Shown here: positions 34,487-43,758 of the stretch, piece by piece
How positions within the stretch are numbered: the first letter of the stretch is position 1
Layout of the letters: every line of letters starts with the position of its first letter
The notes under the pieces: model-generated
The model's database searches: none
What the model was told of the DNA's origin: nothing
The model's input: the letters and a program-made list of their open reading frames with translations, nothing else
Program-made: the position numbers and the translations under genes
DNA from: Alphaproteobacteria bacterium
GTDB lineage: Bacteria; Pseudomonadota; Alphaproteobacteria; Micropepsales; Micropepsaceae
Direction: 5' to 3'
Assembly: GCA_017308375.1 (NCBI GenBank)
Contig: JAFKEW010000052.1
Span: 1 to 64,000, forward strand
DNA: 64,000 nucleotides

Positions 34487-36691
34487 ATGCGGAAGCACGC
34501 AGCACTTTATCTATCTGCAGCGACATTGTTGTCTGTTGCGCCGCTTGGCGCGGCACAGGCGCAGGAAATCGAAACGGTGCTGGTCACCGCCCAGAAGCGC
34601 GTGGAAAACGTGCAGGATGTGCCGATTTCCATGTCCGTCGTCAGCGGCAAGAATCTGGAAGACATGAATGTCCGCACGTTCGAGGATCTGGCGAAATATG
34701 TCCCGAACCTCGCGATTCAGCCCACCCCCGGCGCCAACCAGATCTATATCCGCGGCATCGGCTCGGGCGCCCAGAACTTCGCTTTCGAACAGGATGTCAG
34801 CCTTTATATCGACGGCATCTATGCCGGCCGCAACCGCCAATTCATGGCGCCGTTCTTCGACCTGCAGCGGGTGGAGATATTGCGCGGGCCGCAGGGCGCG
34901 CTGCTCGGCAAGAACACCGCCGCCGGTGCGATCAGTATCGTTTCCGCCATGCCGACCGATACGTTTGAAGCCGGTGTGGACGTCACCGCCCTCGTCACCC
35001 GCAAGGGTGTCGATGTCTCCGGCTTCGTTTCCGGTCCGCTGGCCGAACATCTGACCGGCCGCCTGGCTGCCAAGCTCACCGCCGAAGACGGCTATGTCGA
35101 TAATGTCGGTACCAACCGCAAGGTGCCGGGCAGCAACGACAAGCTGGTGCGCGGCATCCTGCACTACGAGATGGGCGAGCATAACGACATCACCGGCAAG
35201 TTCGAATATTCCGATGCGCTGACCGACGGAACCCCTGCCATCTCGCAATTCCCGGGCAGCGATTTCGAACGCGCGATCAAGGATACCAGCGACTGGAAAG
35301 GCAATCCGGACAAGGACAGCACCAAAGCCTACAATACGGAGGTTACCGCCAATTTCGGTATCGGCGACAACACGCTGACCTCGGTCACCGGCTATTCGAC
35401 CTATAACGCGATCAAGCATAACGGTGCTGGCCAGATCAATCCGGAAGACTGGTTGTCGATCCAGAAGGAATATTTCCACCAGTTTTCCCAGGAAGTGCGG
35501 CTGACATCGCCCACCGGCGGCATGTTCGAATACATTGTCGGCGCCTATGTCGATACGTCCAAGTTCAAGAGCCATTTCGATACCGATTATGATCTCGGCG
35601 TGCTTGTTCCGGTGGGCGGCAGCACGATCCGCGTTCCGGTTGCGGCCGGTCATTCCGACATGATCTTCGATCAGCGCACCACCACCTATTCGGTGTTCGG
35701 CCAGTTGCAATGGAACATCACCGAACAGTTCGATGTGCTGGGCAGCCTGCGTTACACCAACACATCCAAGAGCGCCGTGCTGGATCAGATTCTGCTCTCC
35801 GGTGTCGCGGTGCAGCCGAGCTATGGCATCACGCCAGCCAATCCGCACAAGCATCTCAGCGGGCAACGCGCCGAAGACAATGTGGATCCTTCGATCACCC
35901 TGCAGTACAAGCCCAACAAGCTGACGATGGCCTATTTCACCTTCGCCAAGGGTTCTAAGGCAGGTGGCTTCGTCAGCAATTCCGGTCCGGTCACGCAGGC
36001 CAGCTTCGGATTCGAGCCGGAAACTTCGCGCAACCTCGAAGTCGGCGTGAAGTCCACCCTGTTTGACGGTCTGCTGGTCGGATCGCTCGCCGCTTTCACC
36101 ACGCGGTTCGACGATCTGCAGGTCAGCAACTACATCCCGAATGTTGGTATCACCATCGGAAACGCGGCCAGCGCGACCACACGCGGCTTCGAATTCAGTG
36201 CCGATATCTATCCGCTGGATGGTTTGAGCCTCTCCGTCGCGGGTGCCTATCTGGATGCGCGCTATGACGATTTCCCCGGTGCAACCTGTGTCGTGGTGTT
36301 GCCGTGTAATGCCAATCCGGCGTTGAACAATATCGGCGGCACGGTCATCCCGTCGGCGTCGATGTGGTCGGGCACCTTCGGTGCGCAATACACCACGCCG
36401 CTGAGCGAAGGCCTGCGCGGCACTATCGGTATCAACGGATCCTTCCGCAGCAGCTATTTCACGGAAGCCGATCTGAACACCGCTGCCCGTTCGCCCAGCA
36501 ACACCAAGGTCGATGCCCGGATCGAAGTGGCGGATGCCGATGGCCGTTGGTCGGTCGCATTGGTGGGCAAGAACCTGACCGACGTGCACAGCTTCAATTT
36601 CAGCTATTTCTGGCCGTTCGACGGTGCGCACCGGATGTATTATCTGGAAGAAACCCGCACCATCTTCGTCCAGACGCGGCTGCGGTTCTAA
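34487..36691 (+). CDS. TonB-dependent outer-membrane receptor, copy 2
   Basis: A 734-residue receptor: signal peptide MRKHAALYLSAATLLSVAPL ending AAQAQ, plug start IETVLVTAQKRVENVQDVP, RGPQGALLGKNTAAGAISIV, and a barrel ending LRF. I chose ATG 34487 because the signal peptide begins there; ATG 34454 adds 11 polar residues. The plug is very similar to copy 1, but the barrel loops differ, so the two may take related yet different ligands. A terminator follows, and the reductase gene comes after 162 bp. Confidence 0.92.
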   Translation: MRKHAALYLSAATLLSVAPLGAAQAQEIETVLVTAQKRVENVQDVPISMSVVSGKNLEDMNVRTFEDLAKYVPNLAIQPTPGANQIYIRGIGSGAQNFAFEQDVSLYIDGIYAGRNRQFMAPFFDLQRVEILRGPQGALLGKNTAAGAISIVSAMPTDTFEAGVDVTALVTRKGVDVSGFVSGPLAEHLTGRLAAKLTAEDGYVDNVGTNRKVPGSNDKLVRGILHYEMGEHNDITGKFEYSDALTDGTPAISQFPGSDFERAIKDTSDWKGNPDKDSTKAYNTEVTANFGIGDNTLTSVTGYSTYNAIKHNGAGQINPEDWLSIQKEYFHQFSQEVRLTSPTGGMFEYIVGAYVDTSKFKSHFDTDYDLGVLVPVGGSTIRVPVAAGHSDMIFDQRTTTYSVFGQLQWNITEQFDVLGSLRYTNTSKSAVLDQILLSGVAVQPSYGITPANPHKHLSGQRAEDNVDPSITLQYKPNKLTMAYFTFAKGSKAGGFVSNSGPVTQASFGFEPETSRNLEVGVKSTLFDGLLVGSLAAFTTRFDDLQVSNYIPNVGITIGNAASATTRGFEFSADIYPLDGLSLSVAGAYLDARYDDFPGATCVVVLPCNANPALNNIGGTVIPSASMWSGTFGAQYTTPLSEGLRGTIGINGSFRSSYFTEADLNTAARSPSNTKVDARIEVADADGRWSVALVGKNLTDVHSFNFSYFWPFDGAHRMYYLEETRTIFVQTRLRF

Positions 36692-36769
36692 AGCGCAATC
36701 GGAGGGGCGTAACCGTGATTCCGGCGAATCCGGTTTTGCTCCAGAGGAAACGGCTTGATGACAAACTTG

Positions 36770-36815
36770 CGCCCTGCCATTGCAATCCTCCCGCATGGCA
36801 GGGCGTCTTGTTTTT
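36770..36815 (+). terminator. Terminator after TonB receptor copy 2
   Basis: CGCCCTGCCAT / ATGGCAGGGCG with a 14-nt loop, then TCTTGTTTTT. Confidence 0.85.
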
Positions 36816-36853
36816 AGACGGGGTATAATCTCCGCGCACACAACCGGTCAGGG

Positions 36854-37960
36854 ATGATGGATCTATCGCCGCTTTTCACGCCGTTCCGCATTGGCAAGCT
36901 TGAACTGCCCAACCGTTTCATCCTGCCCGCGATGCAGCGGGAACTGGCGCCGGGCGGCGTGCCGGGCCAGGAGATGGCGGATTATTACCGCCGCCGTGTC
37001 GAAGGCGGGCTTTCGCTGATCATCGGTGAAGCCACCGCGATCAATCATCCGGCCTCGACGCACTACACCAAATATGCCCGTCTCACGCCCGCGGCGCTTG
37101 AGGGCTGGCAGCGCGTGCTCGACGCGGTGAAGGGTGCGGGTGGCAAATTGTTTGTTCAGCTCTGGCATCAGGGCGCGGTGCGCAAGGAACAGCTTGCCCC
37201 CAACCCGCAGGTGCGCACGATCAGCCCTTCCGGCCTGATCCAGACCGGCGAACCCGTCGGCCTTGCGATGACGGCGAAAGATCTGGCCGATGTACGCGAT
37301 GCCTTTGCCGAAGGTGCGGAAATCGCGAAGGCCATGGGCTTCGATGGTGTCGAGATTCATGGCGCCCATGGCTATCTGCTGGATCAGTTTCTCTGGCATG
37401 AAACCAATCTGCGCGACGATGGTTATGGCGGCGATCTCGCCGGGCGTCTGCGCTACCCGTGCGAAGTGGTGGCCGCGGTGCGCGCCGCTGTCGGGCCCGA
37501 TTTCCCGATTTCCTTCCGCATGTCTCAGTGGAAGGAGCGCAAGTTCGAAACCAGGGTTGCGGCCTCACCACAGGAAATCGGGCTGATCACCGCCGCCTTG
37601 CGCAAGGCCGGCGTCGATATTTTCCACGCCTCCACAAGGCGGTTCTGGATTCCGGAATTTGAAGGGTCTGACCGCGGCTATGCCGGCTGGGTCAAATCCA
37701 CCACCGACGCCGCCGTAATCACGGTGGGCAGCGTCGGTCTCAACAACGACATCATGTCCAGCCTCTATGGCGAAGACGCGGGCTCCACCGGTGCGGATGG
37801 CCTGGCCGAATTGCTGCGCCGGTTTGAGCGGAAGGAGTTCGATCTGGTGGCGGTCGGCCGTGCCGCACTGGGCGATTCGGAATGGGTGCGGAAAGTGCGC
37901 GATGGCCGCTTCACCGAATTGAAGCCGTTCACGAAAGAAAATCTCGCTTTTCTCACCTGA
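36854..37960 (+). CDS. Old-yellow-enzyme family NADH:flavin oxidoreductase
   Basis: A 368-residue TIM-barrel FMN enzyme: LFTPFRIGKLELPNRFILPA at the N-terminus, LFVQLWHQGAV, the substrate-binding GFDGVEIHGAHGYLLDQFLW, and FDLVAVGRAALGD near the C-terminus. It has no C-terminal Fe-S/FAD extension, so it is an ene-reductase rather than a 2,4-dienoyl-CoA reductase. Reduction of an activated C=C bond of the imported compound is inferred. The monooxygenase copy 2 gene follows after 22 bp; the two are one operon. Confidence 0.9.
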   Translation: MMDLSPLFTPFRIGKLELPNRFILPAMQRELAPGGVPGQEMADYYRRRVEGGLSLIIGEATAINHPASTHYTKYARLTPAALEGWQRVLDAVKGAGGKLFVQLWHQGAVRKEQLAPNPQVRTISPSGLIQTGEPVGLAMTAKDLADVRDAFAEGAEIAKAMGFDGVEIHGAHGYLLDQFLWHETNLRDDGYGGDLAGRLRYPCEVVAAVRAAVGPDFPISFRMSQWKERKFETRVAASPQEIGLITAALRKAGVDIFHASTRRFWIPEFEGSDRGYAGWVKSTTDAAVITVGSVGLNNDIMSSLYGEDAGSTGADGLAELLRRFERKEFDLVAVGRAALGDSEWVRKVRDGRFTELKPFTKENLAFLT

Positions 37961-37982
37961 AAAAAAGGCCAGGGATCGCGCC

Positions 37983-39227
37983 ATGACAGCGCCGCCGCCC
38001 GCGGTAATCAAAACCAGACCGTCCGGAAGCAACTGGCTTCCGCGCGAAGACCTTGCAACCCTGACACCGGAAATCCTCAGCCAGCGCACAACCGCCCTGA
38101 CGCCGCTGCTCGCCGCTCACGCGCGGGAAGCTGAACGCCTGCGCCATCCGGTCGATCCGGTGTGGCAGGCAATCCGTCAGACCGGTGTGTTCTATCACTT
38201 CGTGCCCAAGGTCTATGGTGGTCTGCAATTCGATGCCGAACCGTTCATCGACATCATGCTGCCGCTGGCCAAAGGCTGCGCCTCCACCGGCTGGGTCACC
38301 TCCTTCTGTGTCGAACACAATTGGATGCTGACGCTGTTCCCGAAGGAGGCGCAGGACGAAACCTTTGGCGGCGCGTTCCCTTATATTATCGCACCCGGCG
38401 TCACCACACCGCCCGGTACGCTCAACCCGGTGAAAGGCGGCTATCAGCTCAGCGGCCACTGGAAATGGGGCACCGGCATCATGCACGCCGATTGGGTGCT
38501 GGCCGCCGCCGCGGTGGCGGATGGGGCCAGCCCGCCCGATGTGCGTTTCTGCCTGGTCCCGGTTTGCGCTGTCACGGTGTTCGACACCTGGCATGTCGAT
38601 GGTATGACCGGCACCGGCAGCAACGACATTGTGGCGGATTGCGTGTTCGTGCCCGAACACCGAACGCTCAGCATCGCCGCCATGCGCGGTGGCGGCGCGC
38701 CGGGCGCGAAACTCCACGATCATCCGATCTATCGTATGCCGATGCTGCCGTTCCTGGCACTGACGGCGGCGATCCCTGCGGTCGGCAATGCGCGCGCCAC
38801 GGTCGATCGTTTCAAGGAACAGTTGAATAGTCGCACGATTTTCGGCGGTGTGGAAACGCAGGCCGGCCGCCCGTCGGCGCAGATGCGCCTTGCCCTTGCC
38901 GATGTGAAGGCCGATGCGGCCGAACTTTTGCTGCGGCAGGCGGCGGAAAACATCATGGAAACTGCACGCGAAGGGGCGGCGGGCGATGTCTCGCGCCGCA
39001 TCGCGCTTCGGGCCCATATCGCCTATGCGATGGATACCGCGCGCGAGGCGATCCGCATCGTCTGCGAAGCGGGTGGCGCCGGTGCCCATCGCCTCGACAA
39101 TCCGTTGCAGCGTGCGCTGCGCGACGCCAATGTGATGGCAAGCCACGTGGTCTATGATCTCGATGCCGCAACCGAACTTCATGGCCGCGCTTTGGTCGGG
39201 TTGCCGCCCAATTCGCCGCTTTTATAG
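37983..39227 (+). CDS. Flavin-dependent monooxygenase, HsaA/HpaB-like, copy 2
   Basis: A 414-residue paralogue of the copy 1 protein, with the same blocks: TGVFYHFVPKVYGGLQFD, LAKGCASTGWVTSFCVEHNW, LSGHWKWGTGIMHADWVLAA, GTGSNDIVADCVFVPEH and DNPLQRALRDANVMASHVV. The likely reaction is flavin-dependent ring hydroxylation. Its operon is ene-reductase, monooxygenase, DUF3237 protein. No flavin reductase lies next to it. Confidence 0.85.
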   Translation: MTAPPPAVIKTRPSGSNWLPREDLATLTPEILSQRTTALTPLLAAHAREAERLRHPVDPVWQAIRQTGVFYHFVPKVYGGLQFDAEPFIDIMLPLAKGCASTGWVTSFCVEHNWMLTLFPKEAQDETFGGAFPYIIAPGVTTPPGTLNPVKGGYQLSGHWKWGTGIMHADWVLAAAAVADGASPPDVRFCLVPVCAVTVFDTWHVDGMTGTGSNDIVADCVFVPEHRTLSIAAMRGGGAPGAKLHDHPIYRMPMLPFLALTAAIPAVGNARATVDRFKEQLNSRTIFGGVETQAGRPSAQMRLALADVKADAAELLLRQAAENIMETAREGAAGDVSRRIALRAHIAYAMDTAREAIRIVCEAGGAGAHRLDNPLQRALRDANVMASHVVYDLDAATELHGRALVGLPPNSPLL

Positions 39228-39240
39228 AAAGGAAACGCCC

Positions 39241-39714
39241 ATGCCCGAATGCCGTACACGATACCTCTGCACCTATCACGCCAATCTGGAACGCGTGCAG
39301 CACGACACCGGCGCCGGCCATTTCGGCCGCCGCATGATCGCGGTCGTCACCGGCGGCGCGTTCGAGGGCGAGCGTATCCGCGGCAAGGTGCTGAATGGCG
39401 GTGGCGACTGGGCCACGATCGAGGATGATCGCGATGTCCTGCGCCTCGATGCCCGCGTCACCTGGGAAACCGATGACGGCGCGAAAATCTATGTCTCCTA
39501 TCGCGGTGTGCTGCGCCCGCTTTCGGTGGGCCATGAAATCGGCGCGCGCGGCGGCACCAAGACGGATGCGGATCGCGAAGCGCTTTATTTCCGCACCAGC
39601 CCGATCTTTGAAACCGGCGATTCGCGTTATCGCTGGCTGACCGACATCGTTGCCATCGGCGTCGGCAGCCTGATCCCCGGTGCTGTGAAATACGATGTGT
39701 TCGAGGTTCTGTAA
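39241..39714 (+). CDS. DUF3237 family protein
   Basis: A 157-residue protein: RRMIAVVTGGAFEGERIRGKVLNGGGDW, DARVTWETDDGAKIYVSYRG, RTSPIFETGDSRYRWL and LIPGAVKYDVFEVL are the usual DUF3237 blocks (beta barrel). Members often lie in aromatic or steroid catabolic clusters; no reaction is established to my knowledge. AAGGA precedes ATG 39241, 13 bp after the monooxygenase. It converges with the phosphotransferase-like gene, 6 bp between stops. Confidence 0.85.
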   Translation: MPECRTRYLCTYHANLERVQHDTGAGHFGRRMIAVVTGGAFEGERIRGKVLNGGGDWATIEDDRDVLRLDARVTWETDDGAKIYVSYRGVLRPLSVGHEIGARGGTKTDADREALYFRTSPIFETGDSRYRWLTDIVAIGVGSLIPGAVKYDVFEVL

Positions 39715-39720
39715 CTTACG

Positions 39721-40794
39721 TCAGAGAAGTGAGAGCGCATTCCAGTCGATGATCTGATCAGCCGCGCGGCGCAGCATGGTGAAGAACATCACGTCGCCGC
39801 GCTCGGTCTGCTGCACCAGCATGGCCGCAAAGAACGCGGTCAGGAAAAGCTGGAAACTGTGCCGGGCGTAATCATGGCGAAGCTGTTCGAACGAATAGCC
39901 CGTCACCCCTTGCGTTTCCAGTTCGCCAAGATAAAACGCCAGCAGCTTTTCTTCCTCGGCCCGGCGCACATCGCGCAGAAGCGCCCCGCCCAGGAAATAG
40001 GACACATCCACCGCGCCGCAGCCCAGCCCCAGCGATTGCCAGTCCACCACCGCCACGGGATAGCCGCCGCGCGCACTCGCGAACATCATGTTGTCGGGCC
40101 GGTAGTCGTTATGGGTCAGGCAGCGCGGACCGCGATAGCCGAATTGATAGGATTCGTGCCGGGCGGAAAAGGCATTGCCGATCTCGGTGCATTCCGCATC
40201 CACGCGGCTTCCATAGCGTTCGCGGAAACCTTGCCATAGCTGCTGCACCGTGTCCGACGGCGTTGCGTTGCCAGGTGCCGCAGTGGTGAAATTGACCCAT
40301 GGCATCTCATCGATGGCGGCATCGTCCCAGTGTGAGGCATGCAGCTTTGCCGCTTCGCCCAGTACTGTGCGCGCCTGGTCCAGTGTCACGCCCTTCATCT
40401 GGTCGCCCTGTTCGGCGGGTGCCAGATCTTCCATCATCAGCACGAATTCGCTGCTCGCTTCATCGACGGCCGCGAAATATGTCTTCGGCACGCAGATGCG
40501 CGCACTGTCCGCCAGTTGGTTATAGAAGTGCACCTCGCGGATATAATTGCCGAGTGTGATGCCTGCCTGCCGGCTGTCTTCATGGGGGGAGGGGAATTTG
40601 CCGACAAGCGTTGCCGGTGCGCGCTCATCGCGGTCCGCATAATCCAGTGTGAAACGCACACTGTCGCCGATCTGGCCGGTGCCGACGCGCGCGGCGGTAA
40701 AATCGCGCACACGCGCCATGCAGCCGCCGTGGGCCAGCACCGCGCTCAGCCAGTCCGGCGTTACGCTTTCAGGCCGGATAATTGGAATGGTCAT
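39721..40794 (-). CDS. Phosphotransferase (APH/EcKinase-like) family protein
   Basis: A 357-residue kinase-fold protein with Brenner motif CLTHNDYRPDNMMF (about residues 228-241) and metal site VAVVDWQSLGLGCGAVDVSYF. This subgroup (DUF1679/ecdysteroid-kinase-like) phosphorylates hydroxyl groups of small molecules or is of unknown substrate; antibiotic resistance is not implied. ATG 40794 overlaps the stop of the SnoaL-like gene (ATGA), so it is translationally coupled to it and to the FAD monooxygenase. Confidence 0.85.
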   Translation of the reverse strand: MTIPIIRPESVTPDWLSAVLAHGGCMARVRDFTAARVGTGQIGDSVRFTLDYADRDERAPATLVGKFPSPHEDSRQAGITLGNYIREVHFYNQLADSARICVPKTYFAAVDEASSEFVLMMEDLAPAEQGDQMKGVTLDQARTVLGEAAKLHASHWDDAAIDEMPWVNFTTAAPGNATPSDTVQQLWQGFRERYGSRVDAECTEIGNAFSARHESYQFGYRGPRCLTHNDYRPDNMMFASARGGYPVAVVDWQSLGLGCGAVDVSYFLGGALLRDVRRAEEEKLLAFYLGELETQGVTGYSFEQLRHDYARHSFQLFLTAFFAAMLVQQTERGDVMFFTMLRRAADQIIDWNALSLL

Positions 40795-41165
40795 GCCGGC
40801 GGCGGCCCGGACAGGGGATGCACATAAACTTCGTTCAGCGCGATTCTGTCGCCTTTCAGCACCACAAGATCGAACCCGCGCAGATAGGATTTGCTGCCAT
40901 CGGGCGCGGAAACCGTGCAATACCACCGCCCGCAATAGCCGTTCGGCGTCGGCCAGATTTCATGCGGATCGTATTGCATCGGCGGTGTGGCGGCGAACAG
41001 TCCGGTCAGATATTGGCGCAATGCCGCGTGCCCGTTCAAACCATCCGCGGTCTGCGGGTCGCGATAGACCACATCCTCGGCATAAAATTGCAGCAGTTTG
41101 TCCACATCCTTCGCGGTCCAGGCCGAAAGCCAGTCGGCGTTGAATGTCTTCAGGTCGATCGTCAT
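40791..41165 (-). CDS. SnoaL-like/NTF2-fold protein
   Basis: A 124-residue NTF2-fold protein: LSAWTAKDVDKLLQFYAEDVVYRDP, ALRQYLTGLFAATPPMQYD and IALNEVYVHPL. SnoaL-like proteins act as cyclases, isomerases or hydrolases on small polyketide, steroid or aromatic substrates. It overlaps by 4 bp both the FAD monooxygenase upstream and the phosphotransferase-like gene downstream, so the three are made as one coupled unit. Confidence 0.8.
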   Translation of the reverse strand: MTIDLKTFNADWLSAWTAKDVDKLLQFYAEDVVYRDPQTADGLNGHAALRQYLTGLFAATPPMQYDPHEIWPTPNGYCGRWYCTVSAPDGSKSYLRGFDLVVLKGDRIALNEVYVHPLSGPPPA

Positions 41166-42409
41166 GCCGTCACCTCCTCTCCCAGAACGCGCGCACGGTG
41201 TTCCGGGGTGAAAATCTCCGCCGGTGCGGTTTCTGGCCCCGCCATCACCGCCATGCCGTGCAGGCCGATGCTCGGGTCCGTCAGCATCATGTCGTGATAA
41301 CGCTGGCGCCGCGCCCGCGCGCGCGCACCGAACTCCATGTCCAGTGCGGCCTGAAGATGCGCGGCGAAGCGCAGGCGGCGCATGCGTTCGCGCCGTTCTT
41401 CGCCAAAGGGGCGGAAATCCGCTTTTGCCCAATCCGGCGCCGCCTTCAGAATGTCGGACACGATGCGCACATCGCGATAGGTGATGGAAAGGCCCAGCCC
41501 CACAATCGGGTCGTTCCATCCCGCCGCATCGCCGATCAGCACGGTACCCGGCGCAAACGGTTCATCGGTCCAGCTATCGTTGTTGAAATAGCTGAACAGC
41601 GGCCCTGCCGGTCGCCCTTCGACCAGAAAGCGGTTGCCGGGGCTAGACGTCATCGCGAAAGCGTCAAGGAAATGGCGCGGGCCTTCGGTACCGGCAAAGC
41701 GCTGACGCTGCGCAAGCGCATAACCGCCATAAACCCGCACCCGGCCATGGCCTTGCGGAAAGGCGAGGAAGCCGAAATCGCCTTCGGTGCCGATGGCCTG
41801 CAGATCGTCCGGCCATTGGCCCGCCCCTTCGACCAAAAGGCCGGTGAACCAGTGATGCGGCTTGTCCTGATGAAGCGTGATGGCCGCCGCCTGGCGGGTT
41901 TCGGACAGCCTGCCGTCGGCACCGACGATCAGCGGCGCGCGCGCCACCTCCTCCCGGCCATTGTGCTGATAGGTGACTTCCGGTGTGGCGCCGGGGCGGA
42001 TCGCGGTGATGTTCACGCCGCGCAAGGTGGTGGCACCGGCCCGCACCGCTTCATCGAACAGGGTCTGGCAATGATGCGGATGGCCGATGCAAAGCGGCCC
42101 CGGCACATCCGGCACGAACATGGCAAGCGGCATCGCGGTCTGTTCGGCCACCGCCGGATCGCGGGTTTCGTCATAGGTGATGTGGCGGGCCAGATGGTGG
42201 CCGCCCGCATCGCGCAGGGTGCCGTAAAGGCCGATGCGCTGCACCTCCTTCACACCCCATGGCGCGATCCATTCGCCGCGCACATGGTCTTCGTAGACGG
42301 TCGATTTCTCCAGCAGCAGAATGCGCCGGCCATCGCGCGCCAGAACGCTGGCCAGTGCCCCGCCGCCGATGCCGCCGCCCACGATGATGGCGTCATAGTG
42401 TGCGGCCAT
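41162..42409 (-). CDS. FAD-dependent aromatic-type monooxygenase
   Basis: A 415-residue flavoprotein hydroxylase of the PHBH class. The dinucleotide fold is IIVGGGIGGGALASVLARDG (residues about 8-27), followed by the DG motif VGADGRLSETR (about 163) and the GD motif VLIGDAAGWNDPIVGLGLS (about 290). It uses NADPH and oxygen to hydroxylate or epoxidise a small molecule. It is first in a three-gene coupled unit, 29 bp after the serine hydrolase gene on the same strand. Confidence 0.87.
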   Translation of the reverse strand: MAAHYDAIIVGGGIGGGALASVLARDGRRILLLEKSTVYEDHVRGEWIAPWGVKEVQRIGLYGTLRDAGGHHLARHITYDETRDPAVAEQTAMPLAMFVPDVPGPLCIGHPHHCQTLFDEAVRAGATTLRGVNITAIRPGATPEVTYQHNGREEVARAPLIVGADGRLSETRQAAAITLHQDKPHHWFTGLLVEGAGQWPDDLQAIGTEGDFGFLAFPQGHGRVRVYGGYALAQRQRFAGTEGPRHFLDAFAMTSSPGNRFLVEGRPAGPLFSYFNNDSWTDEPFAPGTVLIGDAAGWNDPIVGLGLSITYRDVRIVSDILKAAPDWAKADFRPFGEERRERMRRLRFAAHLQAALDMEFGARARARRQRYHDMMLTDPSIGLHGMAVMAGPETAPAEIFTPEHRARVLGEEVTA

Positions 42410-42438
42410 GCATCCCCTCCAACATTGCGCTGCACGTT

Positions 42439-43695
42439 TCAGGCAAAGGATTCGGTGAAGGCGGAATAAACCAGTGTGCGCAGATCGCGCCGCAAGGTCA
42501 GGCGCGCATCGCTGCCCATCACCTGGGTCATGAACACCACCGTCAGATCTTCCTTCGGGTCGATCCAGAACGCGGTGGCCGCGGCCCCGCCCCAGAAGAA
42601 TTCACCCTGGCTGCCCGGCAGGCGCGATTTCGACAGGTCCATGTTCACGCCGCAGCCGATGGAGAAGCCAACCCCGCCATAGCCCGCTTCGGAGAAGATG
42701 CCGGGCCCCGCCGTCATGTCGGTCAAAAGCTTGCCGTCCGGCAACAGATTCAGGCTGAACATCTCCACCGTTTTGGGCGACAGAATCTGTACCCCGTCCA
42801 GCGTGCCGCCATTCAGCAGCATGCGGCAGAAGCGTAAGTAATCATGGGCGGAGGAGACGAGGCCGCCGCCACCCGATTCCAGCTTCGGCGGTTCGGCATA
42901 GGTGCTGCTCTGTGCATCGTCCTGAATCTTGATGCCGCCACCCTGTTTCGGCTGATAGCAGGAAGTGAAGCGCCCGATCTTGTCATGCGGGCAATGAAAG
43001 GCGGTGTCTTTCATGCCCAGCGGCTCGAACAGCCGCGTGCGCAGGAACTCGCCAAAGCTCTGGCCGGAAAGTTTCTGCACCAGATAGCCCATCACATCGA
43101 TCGAGATGGAGTAATTCCAGTAATCGCCGGGCGAAAAGTCGAGCGGCAGTTTCGCCAGATCTTCGATCATCGCGTCCAGCCCGCCCGGTGTCTGAAAATC
43201 GGCGATCTTCTGCTTGCGATAGGCCTGATCGACCGCGGTGCGCATCATGAAGCCATAGGTCAGGCCCGATGTGTGGGTGACGAGGTCGACCACCTTCATC
43301 GGCCGTTTGGGCGGCGTGGTCAGGAATTGCGGCGGCACATTTGCCAGTAAGGTCGGCATGCCGGTGGCATAGACGCCCAGCTTCTTCCACGCCGGAATGT
43401 GGGTGTGCACCTCGTCATCCAGCCCGATCTTGCCTTCCTCTACCAGCATCATCAGCGCCACCGCTGTGATCGGCTTCGACATCGAATAAATGCGGTAAAG
43501 CGAATCCTCTCTCAGCTTCGCACCGCGTTCGATGTCGGCCATGCCGACCAGATTGCTGTGCGCCAGTTCGCCCTTGCGCCAGATCAGGGTCTGGAATCCC
43601 GGCAATTCGCCGCTCTCGACATAGCGTTCGGTCATCACGCGATCGAGGCGGGCCAGCCTCTCGGACGACAGGCCGACAGCTTCCGGTTTGGTCAT
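42439..43695 (-). CDS. Serine hydrolase, beta-lactamase/esterase class
   Basis: A 418-residue class-C beta-lactamase-fold protein. The nucleophile motif SMSK lies in YRIYSMSKPITAVALMMLVE (about residue 70), the Tyr motif in DYWNYSISIDVMGYLV (about 187), and a HTSGLTYG segment is typical of EstB-type esterases. There is no signal peptide, so it is a cytoplasmic ester or lactone hydrolase rather than a beta-lactamase. Next to a Baeyer-Villiger monooxygenase, hydrolysis of its ester or lactone product is a fair inference. Confidence 0.85.
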   Translation of the reverse strand: MTKPEAVGLSSERLARLDRVMTERYVESGELPGFQTLIWRKGELAHSNLVGMADIERGAKLREDSLYRIYSMSKPITAVALMMLVEEGKIGLDDEVHTHIPAWKKLGVYATGMPTLLANVPPQFLTTPPKRPMKVVDLVTHTSGLTYGFMMRTAVDQAYRKQKIADFQTPGGLDAMIEDLAKLPLDFSPGDYWNYSISIDVMGYLVQKLSGQSFGEFLRTRLFEPLGMKDTAFHCPHDKIGRFTSCYQPKQGGGIKIQDDAQSSTYAEPPKLESGGGGLVSSAHDYLRFCRMLLNGGTLDGVQILSPKTVEMFSLNLLPDGKLLTDMTAGPGIFSEAGYGGVGFSIGCGVNMDLSKSRLPGSQGEFFWGGAAATAFWIDPKEDLTVVFMTQVMGSDARLTLRRDLRTLVYSAFTESFA

Positions 43696-43758
43696 GGCGT
43701 TTCTCCTGCGATTGTTTTTGTGGGCGGGCGCTTTTCCGTCTGCCCTTACGTTACGCCA

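Noticed and set aside
39721..40794. Aminoglycoside-resistance kinase
   Set aside because: The APH fold motifs are shared by many metabolic kinases; the catabolic context and coupling to a SnoaL-like gene argue against resistance.
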